A stretch of 64,000 nt of DNA from Methanomicrobiaceae archaeon (GTDB taxonomy: Archaea; Halobacteriota; Methanomicrobia; Methanomicrobiales; Methanomicrobiaceae), in the NCBI GenBank assembly GCA_016928355.1, contig JAFGKW010000056.1, forward strand, positions 18,792 through 82,791, in the 5' to 3' direction. The notes beneath the pieces are model-generated. The model was not told where the DNA came from. It searched no databases and saw only the letters and a program-made list of their open reading frames with translations. Shown piece after piece: positions 43,399 through 53,761 of the stretch (its first letter is position 1; the number at the start of each line of letters is the position of its first letter). The translations under genes and the position numbers were made by a program.

Positions 43399-44142
43399 TC
43401 ATTTTGTTACAACGGGGCATGCATCGGCATCGAAAGGGTTTATTCTCATCTGGAGGGAGAACAGATACGGAAAATTCTCATAAAGATATTCCATATAGTC
43501 AATCCAGCTTACCACAATCCGTCCATAAACACGATTTATATCACCATTAAGATGTATGATATCACTCTCTGGAAGTGTATTGAAATCATCTCTGTAACCA
43601 AGTTCTTCAGCAAGATGGAAAACAGAGCGGAGAAGTTCAGTGAACGATTCATTTTCAAGAAGTACCGGGTTTTCTAAAAGACGAAGCAAAAAATCCCTTT
43701 TTACTGTAAGATATCTTTCGAGACTTATAAGACCATCCGGAGAGATTTCAGCAGAATAATCAAAACTTTCAGCTTTCTTCTTCGCCTCTGAAAAAGTTTT
43801 TAAATTCCATTCATTGGTAATATTAAGATTATCTGATATTCTCCCGCATTCGGGATCACATCCTGTAAACAATGATATAAGCTCATTACCTGCTTCAGAA
43901 AAGAAAGTGCCTATCACCATATTCATTTTTCTTAATTTTTCTCTCTGGGAACGGATAGTTAACAACCTGTTTATTACAAGAGTGACTAAAAGGACATTTA
44001 TCGGGAGAAAACCCAGAGAATTGAAAACATAATTCAGGGTATCTCCGGGATTTTTTAAAAAGATAAATTTTAGGGAATATATTACAACTGTTGTCAGTAT
44101 AAGAATAACTCCAAGCTTCACTTCCCAGTTAAGCCATTTCAT
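43399..44142 (-). CDS. Uncharacterised membrane protein, 247 aa
   Basis: Two membrane segments occupy residues 9-28 and 38-58 (LGFLPINVLLVTLVINRLL), and the rest is a cytoplasmic helical domain of about 180 residues, with an early CDPEC and HLNGDINRVYGRIVVSWIDYMEYLYE near the end. I do not recognise a family. The gene stands alone between the oxidoreductase and the lipoprotein gene. Confidence 0.7.
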   Translation of the reverse strand: MKWLNWEVKLGVILILTTVVIYSLKFIFLKNPGDTLNYVFNSLGFLPINVLLVTLVINRLLTIRSQREKLRKMNMVIGTFFSEAGNELISLFTGCDPECGRISDNLNITNEWNLKTFSEAKKKAESFDYSAEISPDGLISLERYLTVKRDFLLRLLENPVLLENESFTELLRSVFHLAEELGYRDDFNTLPESDIIHLNGDINRVYGRIVVSWIDYMEYLYENFPYLFSLQMRINPFDADACPVVTK

Positions 44143-44232
44143 GATTCAATACTATTATTTAGTATAATTATAATTCTATTCTTTTTTTTATCAAAGCAAA
44201 AAAATAAAATAGCTTATACTCTAAGAAATGCT

Positions 44233-44691
44233 ATGAATAAAATCACTTTATCGATTGTATTTTTAATAATTGTATCTCTTACTCTTACAGCAGGGTGTTC
44301 CGACTACGGCAGCCCCTCATCTCCTGCTGAAGGAACAGCCACCACAGCTCCGACGTCTTCACAGCAATCAGGATTCTCACTCGTTCCTACTCCTAACGAT
44401 AAGATGCCTTCCGGTCATGAGGTCGGAGCCAAAGCATTCAAGGATCCAATCAATGCTGTGTTAAATGTTGAATTTACCGGCGGAGCAGGATTATATATGG
44501 TTGATTCTGTAGTTTCGACAGTTTACCTCTCAGACGGACGTATTGTAACAGAGAGCATTGAACCACAGATGGGAGGAGATGTTGAAATTCAGGGCACAAA
44601 GGGAGAAGACAGGGTTACAGTAACAGTAAATATGGTCGATGGCCAGTCATACAAAATATTTGATGAAATAGTGACATACAGAGATAAATAA
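44233..44691 (+). CDS. Putative lipoprotein, 152 aa
   Basis: An N-terminal hydrophobic signal (residues 4-20) ends in LTAGC, a lipobox-like site, with Cys22 as the likely lipid anchor. A Ser/Thr/Pro-rich linker (about 25-58) follows, then a small beta-rich domain (VLNVEFTGGAGLYMVDSVVSTVYLSDGRIVTESI) to the end. The function is unknown. This layout, a membrane-anchored extracellular beta domain, is common in Methanomicrobiales. Confidence 0.78.
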   Translation: MNKITLSIVFLIIVSLTLTAGCSDYGSPSSPAEGTATTAPTSSQQSGFSLVPTPNDKMPSGHEVGAKAFKDPINAVLNVEFTGGAGLYMVDSVVSTVYLSDGRIVTESIEPQMGGDVEIQGTKGEDRVTVTVNMVDGQSYKIFDEIVTYRDK

Positions 44692-44694
44692 TCA

Positions 44695-45372
44695 TCACTT
44701 TTTTACTTTCCATTTTAACAGGACGCCTTCATCAATCATCTCCATATCTGCAAGTTCAAGTTTAATGAAATCCTGCTCTTTAATAAAACCAGTACCATCT
44801 GCAGGTGTAGGAGCTGATGAGCCTCCAATTATAATATTTCCTATACAGGTATAATATTCATTGACAAGATTATTTTCAAATAGAGACCATATAAGACTCC
44901 CGCCTCCTTCGACCATCAAAGATCTTATTCCTCTGGCCGAAAGTTCTTCCAAAAGAAGCTTGAGATCCACTCTTCCTGTACCGGCTATAATAAGATCAGC
45001 ATATTTCCCCAGTTCCTTCAACTTTTCCGGATCTGCCGATTCGGACACTGCAATTATCCTTTTCCCGGGACCTTTATGTAATATCTCTGCATTGCAGGGA
45101 GTCCTTGCATTGCTGTCTACAATTATCCGGACAGGATTTTCATCTCTTCCTCCTGAAAGACGATTTTTCTTTAATTCAGGAGACTTTACAGTAAGAGAGG
45201 GGTCATCTGCAAGAACAGTTCCAATCCCAACCATTATTGCGTCATTCTCAGCCTTAAGTACATCAACACGCCTGAAATCGTTCTGACCGGAAATTTTCAC
45301 CTGTCTTCTCTCAATTGTTGATAACTTTCCATCTGCACTCATTGCAAGATTGACAGTGACATGGGGAATCAT
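44695..45372 (-). CDS. 2,5-diamino-6-(ribosylamino)pyrimidinone 5'-phosphate reductase
   Basis: This 225-residue RibD C-terminal-type reductase starts VTVNLAMSADGKLST, then has DAIMVGIGTVLADDPSLTVK near residue 48 and GIRSLMVEGGGSLIWSLFENNLVNEYY near 165, as in the archaeal enzyme. It acts in riboflavin synthesis, which also feeds coenzyme F420. It lies alone and converges on the lipoprotein gene, with 3 bp between stops. Confidence 0.93.
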   Translation of the reverse strand: MIPHVTVNLAMSADGKLSTIERRQVKISGQNDFRRVDVLKAENDAIMVGIGTVLADDPSLTVKSPELKKNRLSGGRDENPVRIIVDSNARTPCNAEILHKGPGKRIIAVSESADPEKLKELGKYADLIIAGTGRVDLKLLLEELSARGIRSLMVEGGGSLIWSLFENNLVNEYYTCIGNIIIGGSSAPTPADGTGFIKEQDFIKLELADMEMIDEGVLLKWKVKK

Positions 45373-45494
45373 ATTACCTATATATTTTTTTAACCGAAGT
45401 AAAAAACATTTCTTAATAATACCTGTGTTGAAATATTATTCAAATACTTATACAAAAATCCTTTAATCAGACATGATAATATTTATTGGCATTT

Positions 45495-47288
45495 ATGAAA
45501 GAAAATGAAAACGAAGTATATTTCAGAATTTCAGGGAAGTATACGGACACCGAAATAATAAAAATATTTGTAATAGCCTGCTTTGTCCTTTTGTCCCTTA
45601 TGGTAAGTATTCTCGCATTCAATATACCGATAAGTGACTGGAATTATCCTGGGATATTCATAGTACCACAGATCTATTATATTCCAATATTGCTCATATC
45701 CTTATGGTACCCAAAAAAAGGTTTGCAGGCATCTATCCTTTTAATTTCCGGATTTTTAGGAGTTACATCATATTACTACTACATTGGCCTTCCCGTCGAT
45801 CCCTTCATAGCAGGCCTTAATGTAGCCATTTTCATATGGGTAATAATTACCACCACATATATGGCAGAGGCTTCAGGCCTGGTAAATTTCAAATACAAGG
45901 CTTTTTTTAGAAATGCAGGTGCAGGAATGCTCATACTGGATATAGACAATTCAAAAATACTTGATGTCAATAAAAAAGCCTGTGAAATCCTTGAAATGAA
46001 GGAGGAAGAAATTGTCGGAAGAAACATAGAGGAGTGTTTCGACCGGAAAATTTCAGAAGAAGAAATATTCAATGAAATTGAAAATAAAAAAATTTACCTT
46101 ATTCCAGAAAATTTAAAGAAAACAATTCTGTTTTCAGCAGGCTATAATAAGTCTCTAGGCCATATTGAATGCATCATACTGGATATAACAGAGCAGGAAA
46201 AAGAAATAAATTATGCAGAAGAGACAAAGCAGAAAATGCTTGAATTTTTGAGATCTTCCAATGACCTTCTGTTTATCCTGGATCTAAATGCCAATATAAA
46301 GTCTTTCGACTGGCAAATGGCAAAAAAATACGAGGTAAATACGGCAGATTATATCGGAAAACCGATTATGGATCTGGTCCCGGAAGATTCAAAAAATGAC
46401 TGTTTACGCTATTTCAATGAAGTCATCTGTACAGGCAATACAATTACTTTTGAAACCAAAATCCGGATAAAACAGGATAAAAAAAGAATTCTAATAATTT
46501 TGGGTGCAATTACAGCCTCGGGAAAGATCAAAGAGGTACTTGTTGCATTTCATGAAATTGGAAAAGATCTGCCGAATAAAGATGAATTACTTCTGGAATT
46601 TGAAAAACGAAAATGGGCAAACTTTATAAATACTGCAGCACACGAACTCCGTACACCCCTTCAGCCCCTCCTGGGTTACCTTCACCTGCTTACAGATGAA
46701 TCATTTAACTCTGATTTAAGCCAGGAAACAAGCATAATAGTCAAAAAATGCCTTGAAAGCGCTGAGAGAGAATGTGAAATAGTAGAGAAGATCCTTGAAG
46801 CCGGACTTGCAGAATCCTTTAAGATTAACCTTAAAATTGAAGACTTTAAACTGAAACAACTAATCGGCGAAATACTGACAATAAACAAAATTCAGAAAGA
46901 AGCTGAAGTAATATTTGATATCAGTGAAACTGTCAGTATAAGTGCAGACAGGGACAGGATATATCAGGTTTTTGAGGGCATTATACTGAATGCTATAAAA
47001 TACAGTTCACAGCCAAAAATTCTTATAATCAGGTATAAAGAAGATTTATCAAATCATATTATCGAGATCACTGACAATGGGATCGGTATACCTTCAGATT
47101 CCTTAGATGAGATCTTTGAACCATTCTTTATTAAAAATCCATCAGATCTTACACGAGGTACAGGAAGAATTGGACTTGGTCTTTCAATCGCAAAAAAATA
47201 TATCTCCCTGCACAACGGCGATATCAAGGTACACAGCATCCCGGGAAAAGGGAGTACATTCACAATAATTATTCCAAAAATTGATTAG
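45495..47288 (+). CDS. Membrane histidine kinase with PAS domains
   Basis: About 597 residues long. Four membrane segments lie at residues 23-125 and form an unnamed sensor. Two PAS domains follow (about 140-240 and 250-365). The HisKA domain has the phospho-acceptor in NTAAHELRTPLQPLLGYL near 382, and the HATPase domain has NAIKYSS, DNGIGIP and GTGRIGLGLS. The first ATG (45495) is used; a TTG at 45486 would add three residues. No response regulator is adjacent. Confidence 0.92.
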   Translation: MKENENEVYFRISGKYTDTEIIKIFVIACFVLLSLMVSILAFNIPISDWNYPGIFIVPQIYYIPILLISLWYPKKGLQASILLISGFLGVTSYYYYIGLPVDPFIAGLNVAIFIWVIITTTYMAEASGLVNFKYKAFFRNAGAGMLILDIDNSKILDVNKKACEILEMKEEEIVGRNIEECFDRKISEEEIFNEIENKKIYLIPENLKKTILFSAGYNKSLGHIECIILDITEQEKEINYAEETKQKMLEFLRSSNDLLFILDLNANIKSFDWQMAKKYEVNTADYIGKPIMDLVPEDSKNDCLRYFNEVICTGNTITFETKIRIKQDKKRILIILGAITASGKIKEVLVAFHEIGKDLPNKDELLLEFEKRKWANFINTAAHELRTPLQPLLGYLHLLTDESFNSDLSQETSIIVKKCLESAERECEIVEKILEAGLAESFKINLKIEDFKLKQLIGEILTINKIQKEAEVIFDISETVSISADRDRIYQVFEGIILNAIKYSSQPKILIIRYKEDLSNHIIEITDNGIGIPSDSLDEIFEPFFIKNPSDLTRGTGRIGLGLSIAKKYISLHNGDIKVHSIPGKGSTFTIIIPKID

Positions 47289-47354
47289 TTTCTCCCTTTT
47301 TTATCGGAATAGTTATTGTATATTAGCCAGATACGATTATCCTTAAGGAATAAC

Positions 47355-47933
47355 ATGATACCTGCCGATGTTCAGGCATACATCATACTGCCCATACTAA
47401 TATTTCTGGCAAGAATTGCAGATGTCTCCTTTGGGACACTTAGAATCATTTTTATCTCCAGGGGACTGAAGCTTCTTGCACCGGTTGTAGGTTTTTTTGA
47501 GATAAGTATCTGGCTTGTGGCAATAAGCCAGGTTTTAACGAATATGGGCCATTATACAGCGATCCTTGCTTACGCTTCTGGTTTTGCGGTCGGGAACTAT
47601 GTAGGAATCCTTATAGAGGAAAAGATGGCGATGGGAATATCCGTCATCAGGATTATTACCCAGTATTCAGCATCAGATCTTATTGAAGAGCTAAAGAATT
47701 CAGGATTCAGAACAACAGTTTCTGAAGCTCAGGGTCAGTATGGCCCTGTTTCAATTATTTATTCTGTTGTAAAAAGAAAACAGACTTCAAAATTTCTGGG
47801 TATTCTCAGGAAATCAAATCCAAATGCATTCTATACAATCGAAGATGTAAGAAATGCAGGAGGTTCTGTTTTTGTGCAAAGTTCCCCGAAACCTGCAAGA
47901 GGAGTTGGCAGATTTTCCAGAAAATCAAAATGA
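47355..47933 (+). CDS. DUF2179/UPF0316-family membrane protein
   Basis: This 192-residue protein has three membrane segments at the N-terminus (IILPILIFLARIADVSFGTLRIIF and GLKLLAPVVGFFEISIWLVAIS) and a C-terminal DUF2179 domain (QYSASDLIEELKNSGFRTTV... to NPNAFYTIEDVRNAGG). The family is widespread with unknown function and is linked to membrane signalling in bacteria. ATG 47355 (MIPADVQAY) is chosen; a TTG at 47316 would add 13 unconserved residues. Confidence 0.88.
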   Translation: MIPADVQAYIILPILIFLARIADVSFGTLRIIFISRGLKLLAPVVGFFEISIWLVAISQVLTNMGHYTAILAYASGFAVGNYVGILIEEKMAMGISVIRIITQYSASDLIEELKNSGFRTTVSEAQGQYGPVSIIYSVVKRKQTSKFLGILRKSNPNAFYTIEDVRNAGGSVFVQSSPKPARGVGRFSRKSK

Positions 47934-47934
47934 A

Positions 47935-48483
47935 TTAATTTCCATCGTCAATGACTTCGTCTATAAAGCTTTGGAGCTGGACGAGGGTTGAAGGATCAAT
48001 TCCCTTTTCAACTGCGAGAAATACTCCGGATACATCAAAAAGTCTCAGTTTGCTGGCAATAAAGTGAACGAATTTGATCAGGTTTTCAGGAGTGATATAG
48101 ATCAGCATACTGTTGACAGTATTCAGGAGGACACATACTCTATCTGATGATGTTTTTTTCAGGACCTCTGTTACAGCTATTCCCATTGAGGTCAGATCCG
48201 CAGGACCATTGATAAAAACACAGTTTTCAGCTTTTTCGGTCTCTTTCCCGAGAGCATATTTTGTAATTGCATCAATAAAAAACAGCTTTTCAGATTCTAT
48301 TCCCTCCTTTTCATAATCCTTTACAAGAATCGAATAAGGATTGTTGGTGGTTATTACGATGACATGGAATCCTTCTTTTGTAACCTCCTTTATTATTTCA
48401 ATGTTTTTCATTTTAAGATTCAAGGGCTCGGAAAGAACCAGAACAAGATGGCTTTCCTCCATCTCTTCAAATATTTTTTTCAT
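47935..48483 (-). CDS. RecA/KaiC-fold protein without Walker A
   Basis: This 182-residue protein resembles the archaeal group of degenerate KaiC-like signalling proteins. It has alternating strands (HLVLVLSEPLNLK, FHVIVITTNNPY, KLFFIDAIT, NCVFINGPADLTSMGIAV) and no P-loop. It follows the tandem-PAS protein by 10 bp on the same strand, so the two likely work together. The ATG at 48481-48483 is chosen, behind AAGGTG. A GTG three codons upstream is less supported. Confidence 0.65.
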   Translation of the reverse strand: MKKIFEEMEESHLVLVLSEPLNLKMKNIEIIKEVTKEGFHVIVITTNNPYSILVKDYEKEGIESEKLFFIDAITKYALGKETEKAENCVFINGPADLTSMGIAVTEVLKKTSSDRVCVLLNTVNSMLIYITPENLIKFVHFIASKLRLFDVSGVFLAVEKGIDPSTLVQLQSFIDEVIDDGN

Positions 48484-48493
48484 GCCCCACACC

Positions 48494-49564
48494 TTATTCC
48501 AATAAAAATTTCTTCATATCTTCAGGCATCTCATCAAATGAGTTTTGAACAGCCTGGTTAAGATCATAGAGATTGTTGAGAATTTGCTCCGCACTTTTGA
48601 TCTGAATTCTAAGATCAAGGAGGATGTCATCCGTTTCTATCTCGCCGGAGGAAATCCGGCCGTCTAGTTCTAAAAGATTGTCCCTTATTATCTCCACGGG
48701 GAATTTCATGCGGACGACGGCCTGTCCGATGTATTCGAATATCTTACCCTGCATCTCCTTTTCCCGGGTTAAATCAAGGCCGATTATTATGTACCCGGAC
48801 AGGTTTTCCTCAAAGTCGTTTAATGCCTTTGTATTCCAGAATATTGTCTTTTTATCGCCGGATTTTGTCTGTATTTCACTCTCGAAGGTCTCAAGGCTTT
48901 GTCCACTGTCTATGTTCTTTTTGATCTCTTCTGTGACATATTTCCGGTATTCAGGATCAGGATAGAGCTTCTTCCAGATCTCGTTGCTTCCGGTTACTTC
49001 GTCCGCCAAATATCCGCTGATCTTCTCTGCAAAACGATTCCAGACTACAATCCTTGCTTTTGGGTCGATGAACGCTATCAGGACATTTGCGTTCATCAGG
49101 ATTGCCTGGAAACTGGCCTGGAGTTTTACGATATCGGTTATATCAAGTCCGATTATGAAATATCCCCGTAATTCCCCGGAATTATCAAGGATCTCTTTTG
49201 TATTCCACGAGATTATGCGGCTTTTGCCGTTTCTGCACCTGATCCTCGTCTCTAATTTTTCAAGGGCCTGTTTGTTTGCGATTGTGTTGATTATCTTTTT
49301 GGTTACCGTCTTCCTGTATCCGGGATCGGGATAGAGCTTCTTCCAGATCTCACTGCTCCCGATGACCTCGTCTGCCATATAACCGCTGATCCTCTCGGCA
49401 GCCCTGTTCCACGAGACGACACGGCTTTTGTCATCGATGAATGCAATCCAGACATTCGCGTTCATGAAGAGCATTTCATAGAAATCTTCCCCGAAGAACG
49501 AATCGACCGGCATTGCGGACATCCTGCTCCCGGCACCCGGAGAATCCCCTTCTCTTTCTTCCAT
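48494..49564 (-). CDS. Tandem-PAS sensory protein with a C-terminal helical region
   Basis: This 356-residue protein carries two closely similar PAS domains (about residues 28-150 and 151-275), each with NANV-IAFID...WNR-AE-ISGY-ADEV-GS-EIWKKLYPDP. The C-terminal 80 residues are helical (IFEYIGQAVVRMKFPVEII... to NNLYDLNQAVQNSF) and have no HisKA or HATPase signature. It therefore senses but has no enzymatic output in sequence. The neighbouring KaiC-like protein may supply it. The duplication is discussed separately. Confidence 0.82.
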   Translation of the reverse strand: MEEREGDSPGAGSRMSAMPVDSFFGEDFYEMLFMNANVWIAFIDDKSRVVSWNRAAERISGYMADEVIGSSEIWKKLYPDPGYRKTVTKKIINTIANKQALEKLETRIRCRNGKSRIISWNTKEILDNSGELRGYFIIGLDITDIVKLQASFQAILMNANVLIAFIDPKARIVVWNRFAEKISGYLADEVTGSNEIWKKLYPDPEYRKYVTEEIKKNIDSGQSLETFESEIQTKSGDKKTIFWNTKALNDFEENLSGYIIIGLDLTREKEMQGKIFEYIGQAVVRMKFPVEIIRDNLLELDGRISSGEIETDDILLDLRIQIKSAEQILNNLYDLNQAVQNSFDEMPEDMKKFLLE

Positions 49565-49648
49565 AGACCTGCCTCTTTTATGAAAACTGTGATTGAGGGG
49601 ATAAATAGGTTATGGTTAATAGAAGTCAAAAAATCATAAAAACGAAAG

Positions 49649-49722
49649 TGCCTCAACCCGGATTTGAACCGGGGACAACCAGATCTTCAGTCTGGCGCTC
49701 TCCCAGGCTGAGCTATTGAGGC
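49649..49722 (-). tRNA. tRNA-Phe (anticodon GAA)
   Basis: The minus strand folds as a full cloverleaf: acceptor GCCTCAA/TTGAGGC with A discriminator, D-arm GCTCAGCCTGGGAGAGC, anticodon stem CCAGA/TCTGG around loop CTGAAGA (GAA), and T-arm CCCGG/CCGGG with loop TTCAAAT. No encoded CCA. Confidence 0.96.
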
Positions 49723-49883
49723 ATGTGAGCATATAATATAGGATATTCAGACTAATAAATGATTTCATTTGATAAAAATTCCCGAAAAAATGCCCGATTC
49801 CCGGGACATAATCAATGTTAATTTAATAATCATTCTACAGAATTATATTACAGCCGGATTTTCCCGAATACAGGATGTAAAAG

Positions 49884-50879
49884 ATGCTTGGATCAAAGAA
49901 GAAAAAGAAAGAAGAGAACCACAAAAAGTTTCTAAAAGCAATTAACGGCCGGAAAACAGCTATTGTTCACCTGACACACAACGACCTCGATGCAGCCGGA
50001 TGCGATGCAATCCACCGGCTGAAATACGGTGAGATCTTTACGATATGGTCGTCGATAAGCAGGTTCGAGGAAAACCTTGAGATACTGGCGAAGATGCCGG
50101 GACGCGGTGACACAATAAGCATATCTGACATTGGCTATCATAAAAAATCACCGGGATTGCTGAAACTGGCAAAGAAAAACGAGTGGAAGATCGAATGGAG
50201 AGACCATCACAGGTGGAACGATTCGGAAAAAGAAGAGATCTCGAAGCTGACCGATTACATTAAGATCGACACGGAAACATGCGCGGCAGGGATCGTTGCA
50301 AGGGATCTAATGCCCGGAGACGAACATTCGAAAGAGATCGCAAGGGTTGTATGCGATTACGATCTCTGGAAGCATGAAGACCCGAGATCGAAGATATTGG
50401 GCGAAGTGGGTAGCAAATGGAAGAACCTCGATCCGATCAGGGACTGTTTCTTCTCCGGAAAACTCATCAACAAAGAAATAGAGGAGATATACGATGAGAT
50501 ATCAAAAGAGAGAAACGATGCCATCAACAAGAGCATTGAAAAAACGAAGATCTACGAGGGACGATACAAAATAGCATTCGCACCGATGTTCGGGTATCCG
50601 AGCGAGACCGCACATGCAATCCGGGACTGCAAAGATACGGATATCGAGGTAATAGTCTCTGACGGCGGGAAATTCTCGATAAGATCCAAACCGCCGGTAA
50701 GCCACCTCATCGCAAGAGAGTTCGGAGGAGGAGGACATCCCCCGGCGGCCGGAGGAAAATTCGAATACTCGATAATAGATAAAATATCAATCCTTTTATT
50801 TGGAAGAAACAGGCATTTCAAAGAGCTCTTTTTAGTTGCGGAAAAAATACCTGGAGAATCCTCAGACAATCACAAATGA
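49884..50879 (+). CDS. DHH-family phosphoesterase
   Basis: This 331-residue protein has the DHH motif set: HNDLDAAGCDAIHRL (residues 33-47, DHD-like metal ligands), ISDIGYH near residue 79, EWRDHHRWND near 107 and CDYDLWKHEDP near 155. The DHHA1 end block FGGGGHPPAAGGKF lies near 283. It is expected to hydrolyse short nucleotides or cyclic dinucleotides. The exact substrate is unknown. Its 3' end overlaps the converging gene by 18 bp. Confidence 0.88.
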   Translation: MLGSKKKKKEENHKKFLKAINGRKTAIVHLTHNDLDAAGCDAIHRLKYGEIFTIWSSISRFEENLEILAKMPGRGDTISISDIGYHKKSPGLLKLAKKNEWKIEWRDHHRWNDSEKEEISKLTDYIKIDTETCAAGIVARDLMPGDEHSKEIARVVCDYDLWKHEDPRSKILGEVGSKWKNLDPIRDCFFSGKLINKEIEEIYDEISKERNDAINKSIEKTKIYEGRYKIAFAPMFGYPSETAHAIRDCKDTDIEVIVSDGGKFSIRSKPPVSHLIAREFGGGGHPPAAGGKFEYSIIDKISILLFGRNRHFKELFLVAEKIPGESSDNHK

Positions 50880-51650
50880 TCTTTCTTTAAGGTCATCCCA
50901 GTAATCTCTTTCACATCCCCTGCAATAACCCCCGGAAAGAACTGAATCCGGATCAAATTCAGAAAGGAGTCTTTCTAAGTCCTTATCTCCCGGATCGATC
51001 AGTGTTATAGCTTTTAAATCATACTCAGGCATTATTTCAAAAAGAGAATCAATTTTATCCGGGAAAACTGCAATTTTCTCCTGATATTCAAGAATAGAGG
51101 AGATTACCTTTGATCCACCTGAAGGTGAGAATAGATAGGTTTTAGGGCCCGATAATTCCTCCAGTTCAATCCGTGAAAATCTGTCTGAAATCAATATATG
51201 TCCTTTAATTCCACGGTCTCTCTGTTCACGCATCAGTTTCTTAAATACCTCACACAGGGAGGATATAAAATCCTGATGATCATTGAAATAGTAATCGGAG
51301 ATACCAAGAGAAGATGGTACAGGAAGGGCGACATGTGATCCTTTTCGTATTTTTCTAATTCTTTCGGCATCCTGAGACATCTCAGTTGTAACCGGATAAG
51401 GTTCGGAACAGAGACCCCCGGACTTTAGTCCTCCAATCGATTCAGAAAGCCTGTCTGAATAATATAATCCGCCGGTACACGGAATATCTGCCCTTCTCTG
51501 GGAAAGCAAAGATCTTTCAAGTTTATAGGTTATAAGATCGCATCCTGATCCTTTCTGATCTTTTATCCAGTTTGCAAGATCTCTGACATCAGGATCCTCC
51601 ATATATTCAGACCCCAGGGATTTCAGGATTATATCAAATCTTCTCTTCAT
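50862..51650 (-). CDS. Uncharacterised protein, 262 aa
   Basis: I do not recognise a family. The protein is soluble, with HVALPVPSSLGISDYYFNDHQDF near the middle and a cysteine pair GGYCRGCERDYWDD near the C-terminus. No membrane segment is present. The ATG at 51648-51650 is chosen; a longer frame starts at 51671. It diverges from metG across 42 bp and its 3' end overlaps the DHH gene by 18 bp. Confidence 0.7.
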   Translation of the reverse strand: MKRRFDIILKSLGSEYMEDPDVRDLANWIKDQKGSGCDLITYKLERSLLSQRRADIPCTGGLYYSDRLSESIGGLKSGGLCSEPYPVTTEMSQDAERIRKIRKGSHVALPVPSSLGISDYYFNDHQDFISSLCEVFKKLMREQRDRGIKGHILISDRFSRIELEELSGPKTYLFSPSGGSKVISSILEYQEKIAVFPDKIDSLFEIMPEYDLKAITLIDPGDKDLERLLSEFDPDSVLSGGYCRGCERDYWDDLKERSFVIV

Positions 51651-51660
51651 TAATAACAGA

Positions 51661-51668
51661 TATTTATA
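51661..51668 (+). promoter_or_regulatory. TATA box ahead of metG
   Basis: TATTTATA is centred 28 bp before the metG ATG, implying a nearly leaderless transcript. Confidence 0.5.
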
Positions 51669-51692
51669 CAATTAATAGCTAAAAAATTAGGC

Positions 51693-53693
51693 ATGACTGA
51701 TTCCCCTGTTCTTGTGACCTGCGGACTTCCATATACAAATGGTCCGTGCCATATAGGTCATCTCAGAACATATGTCCCTGCTGATTTTTATGTCCGTTTT
51801 CTACGCCATTGTGGAGAAAATGTCGTATTTGTTTGTGGTTCAGACAACCACGGAACACCTGTTGTAATCAGTTCCGAAGCTGAAGGGATCTCCCCCCGTG
51901 AGATGTGTGAAAGATACCATGCGCATTTCGATGAGACTTTCAGGAAGATGGGAGTCCTGTTTGACAGATTCGGAATGACAGATGATCCGGCAAATCACAA
52001 AAAAACAAAAGAGATCGTAACAAGTCTGATTGATAATGGCTACATATATGAAAAGACCATAAGCCAAAGCTACTGCCCCCAATGTAAAATGTTCCTGCCT
52101 GACCGGTATGTAGAAGGTTTATGCCCGCACTGCGGAGAAAAAGCCAGGGGAGATGAATGTGATCAGGGTTGCGGCAAGCACCTGGAACCAGGGGAAATAC
52201 TTGAACCAGTATGCAGGATATGCGGAGGGAATGCAGAGCTGAGGGATCAGGACCACTTTTTCTTTAAACTTGGTGAATTCAGTCACTTCTTAAAAGATTT
52301 TCTTCCCAATCTTAAAGGAACACTAAATGCAAGGAATTATGCTCAGGGCTGGATAAATGAAGGGCTTCATGACTGGTGCATTACAAGAACCCTCGACTGG
52401 GGTGTTAAATTTCCGGGAAGGGATGATCTTGTAGTATATGTCTGGGTCGATGCACCTATAGGATATATGGCATTTACCGAGGAATGGGCCGGGGAAACAG
52501 GCGGAGACTGGGAAGAGTTCTGGAAAGGAAACGCTCCAATCACTCATTTTATCGGGCAGGATATAATATATCACCACTGTATATTCTGGCCGGCTCTTCT
52601 AAAAGGGGCAGGATATTCGACACCAGATTCCGTTGTTGCCAGCGGGATGGTAAAGATCGACGATAAAAAATTTTCCAAAAGCAGGGGATATGTTGTCTGG
52701 ACAAATGAGGATTATTTAGACCTCGGCCTATCCCCGGATTACCTGAGATATTATCTCCTGTCTTATACCAGCCATACAAAGGAACTAAACTTTTCATGGA
52801 GTGAGTACCAGGCAAGAGTGAACAATGAACTTGTGGATACGCTTGGAAACTTCATATACAGGACGGTTCACTTCACATCAAAGAAGCTCGGCGGGATCCC
52901 ACAAATCGATGCGGATGAGGAGATTCTCGAAGAGATTAAGAAGAGATCCGAACTCTCCGAAGCCTCCGTCAGGGACTATGAATTCAAGGCGGCAATCGAC
53001 GAGATAATGGCCCTTGCGTCCTACGGCAACGGCTATATACAGTCCAATGCCCCGTGGAAGATGATAAAGGAGGACCGGGAAGGTGCGGAAAAGGTTATCC
53101 GCAACTGTCTACAGATAGTGAAGGCACTTGCACTCCTCTTCGATTCAGTAATTCCTGAAAAGGCACAGAAGATCTGGGAGCAGCTTGGATATGGTGACTC
53201 TGTTTCAGATCACCCGGTCTCAGAAGGAACTGAAGGATTTGGGGATACGGTCCTGGGCGAGCCTTCCATATTATTCGAAAAGATTGAGGAAGACCGGTTA
53301 TCAGAGTATGAATCAACTCTGAAAATGAGAGTCGAAGAGGCGAAAAAGAAAGAAAACAGAAATATTAAGGAGAATTACATGATATCAATTGACGAATTTA
53401 CAAAGGTTGAAATGAAGACAGCTAGGATTATAGAAGCAGAAAAGATTGAAGGATCGGACAAACTCTTAAAGATACGGGTTGACCTTGGAGACGAGAAGAG
53501 GCAGATTGTATCCGGAATTGCAAAGTTCTATAATCCCGAAGAGATCTTAGGAACAGATGTAATCGTTGTAACAAACCTCAAACCCGCAAAACTCTTTGGT
53601 GTAGAATCACAGGGAATGATCCTTGCCGCAGGAGAGGAGGCATCACTTCTCGTCCCGAAGCGTAACGTTGTTCCGGGCACTAAAGTACTTTAA
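51693..53693 (+). CDS. metG: Methionyl-tRNA synthetase with C-terminal tRNA-binding domain
   Basis: This 666-residue class I synthetase has the HIGH-type motif [11 protein letters not shown] (residues 18-28), a zinc knuckle CPQC...CPHC/CDQGC/CRIC (about 129-175) and the KMSKS-type KFSKS near residue 328. The last 110 residues are an EMAPII/Trbp111-like OB domain ([19 protein letters not shown]). GC rises after about residue 380, where codon use is richer in C-ending codons. It is the only gene in its unit. Confidence 0.96.
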   Translation: MTDSPVLVTCGLPYTNGPCHIGHLRTYVPADFYVRFLRHCGENVVFVCGSDNHGTPVVISSEAEGISPREMCERYHAHFDETFRKMGVLFDRFGMTDDPANHKKTKEIVTSLIDNGYIYEKTISQSYCPQCKMFLPDRYVEGLCPHCGEKARGDECDQGCGKHLEPGEILEPVCRICGGNAELRDQDHFFFKLGEFSHFLKDFLPNLKGTLNARNYAQGWINEGLHDWCITRTLDWGVKFPGRDDLVVYVWVDAPIGYMAFTEEWAGETGGDWEEFWKGNAPITHFIGQDIIYHHCIFWPALLKGAGYSTPDSVVASGMVKIDDKKFSKSRGYVVWTNEDYLDLGLSPDYLRYYLLSYTSHTKELNFSWSEYQARVNNELVDTLGNFIYRTVHFTSKKLGGIPQIDADEEILEEIKKRSELSEASVRDYEFKAAIDEIMALASYGNGYIQSNAPWKMIKEDREGAEKVIRNCLQIVKALALLFDSVIPEKAQKIWEQLGYGDSVSDHPVSEGTEGFGDTVLGEPSILFEKIEEDRLSEYESTLKMRVEEAKKKENRNIKENYMISIDEFTKVEMKTARIIEAEKIEGSDKLLKIRVDLGDEKRQIVSGIAKFYNPEEILGTDVIVVTNLKPAKLFGVESQGMILAAGEEASLLVPKRNVVPGTKVL

Positions 53694-53761
53694 GAATCAT
53701 TTTTACAATACCCTTTTTGATTTATCTAATTGAAAATTCTAATTTTAAATGAGGGCATAAG

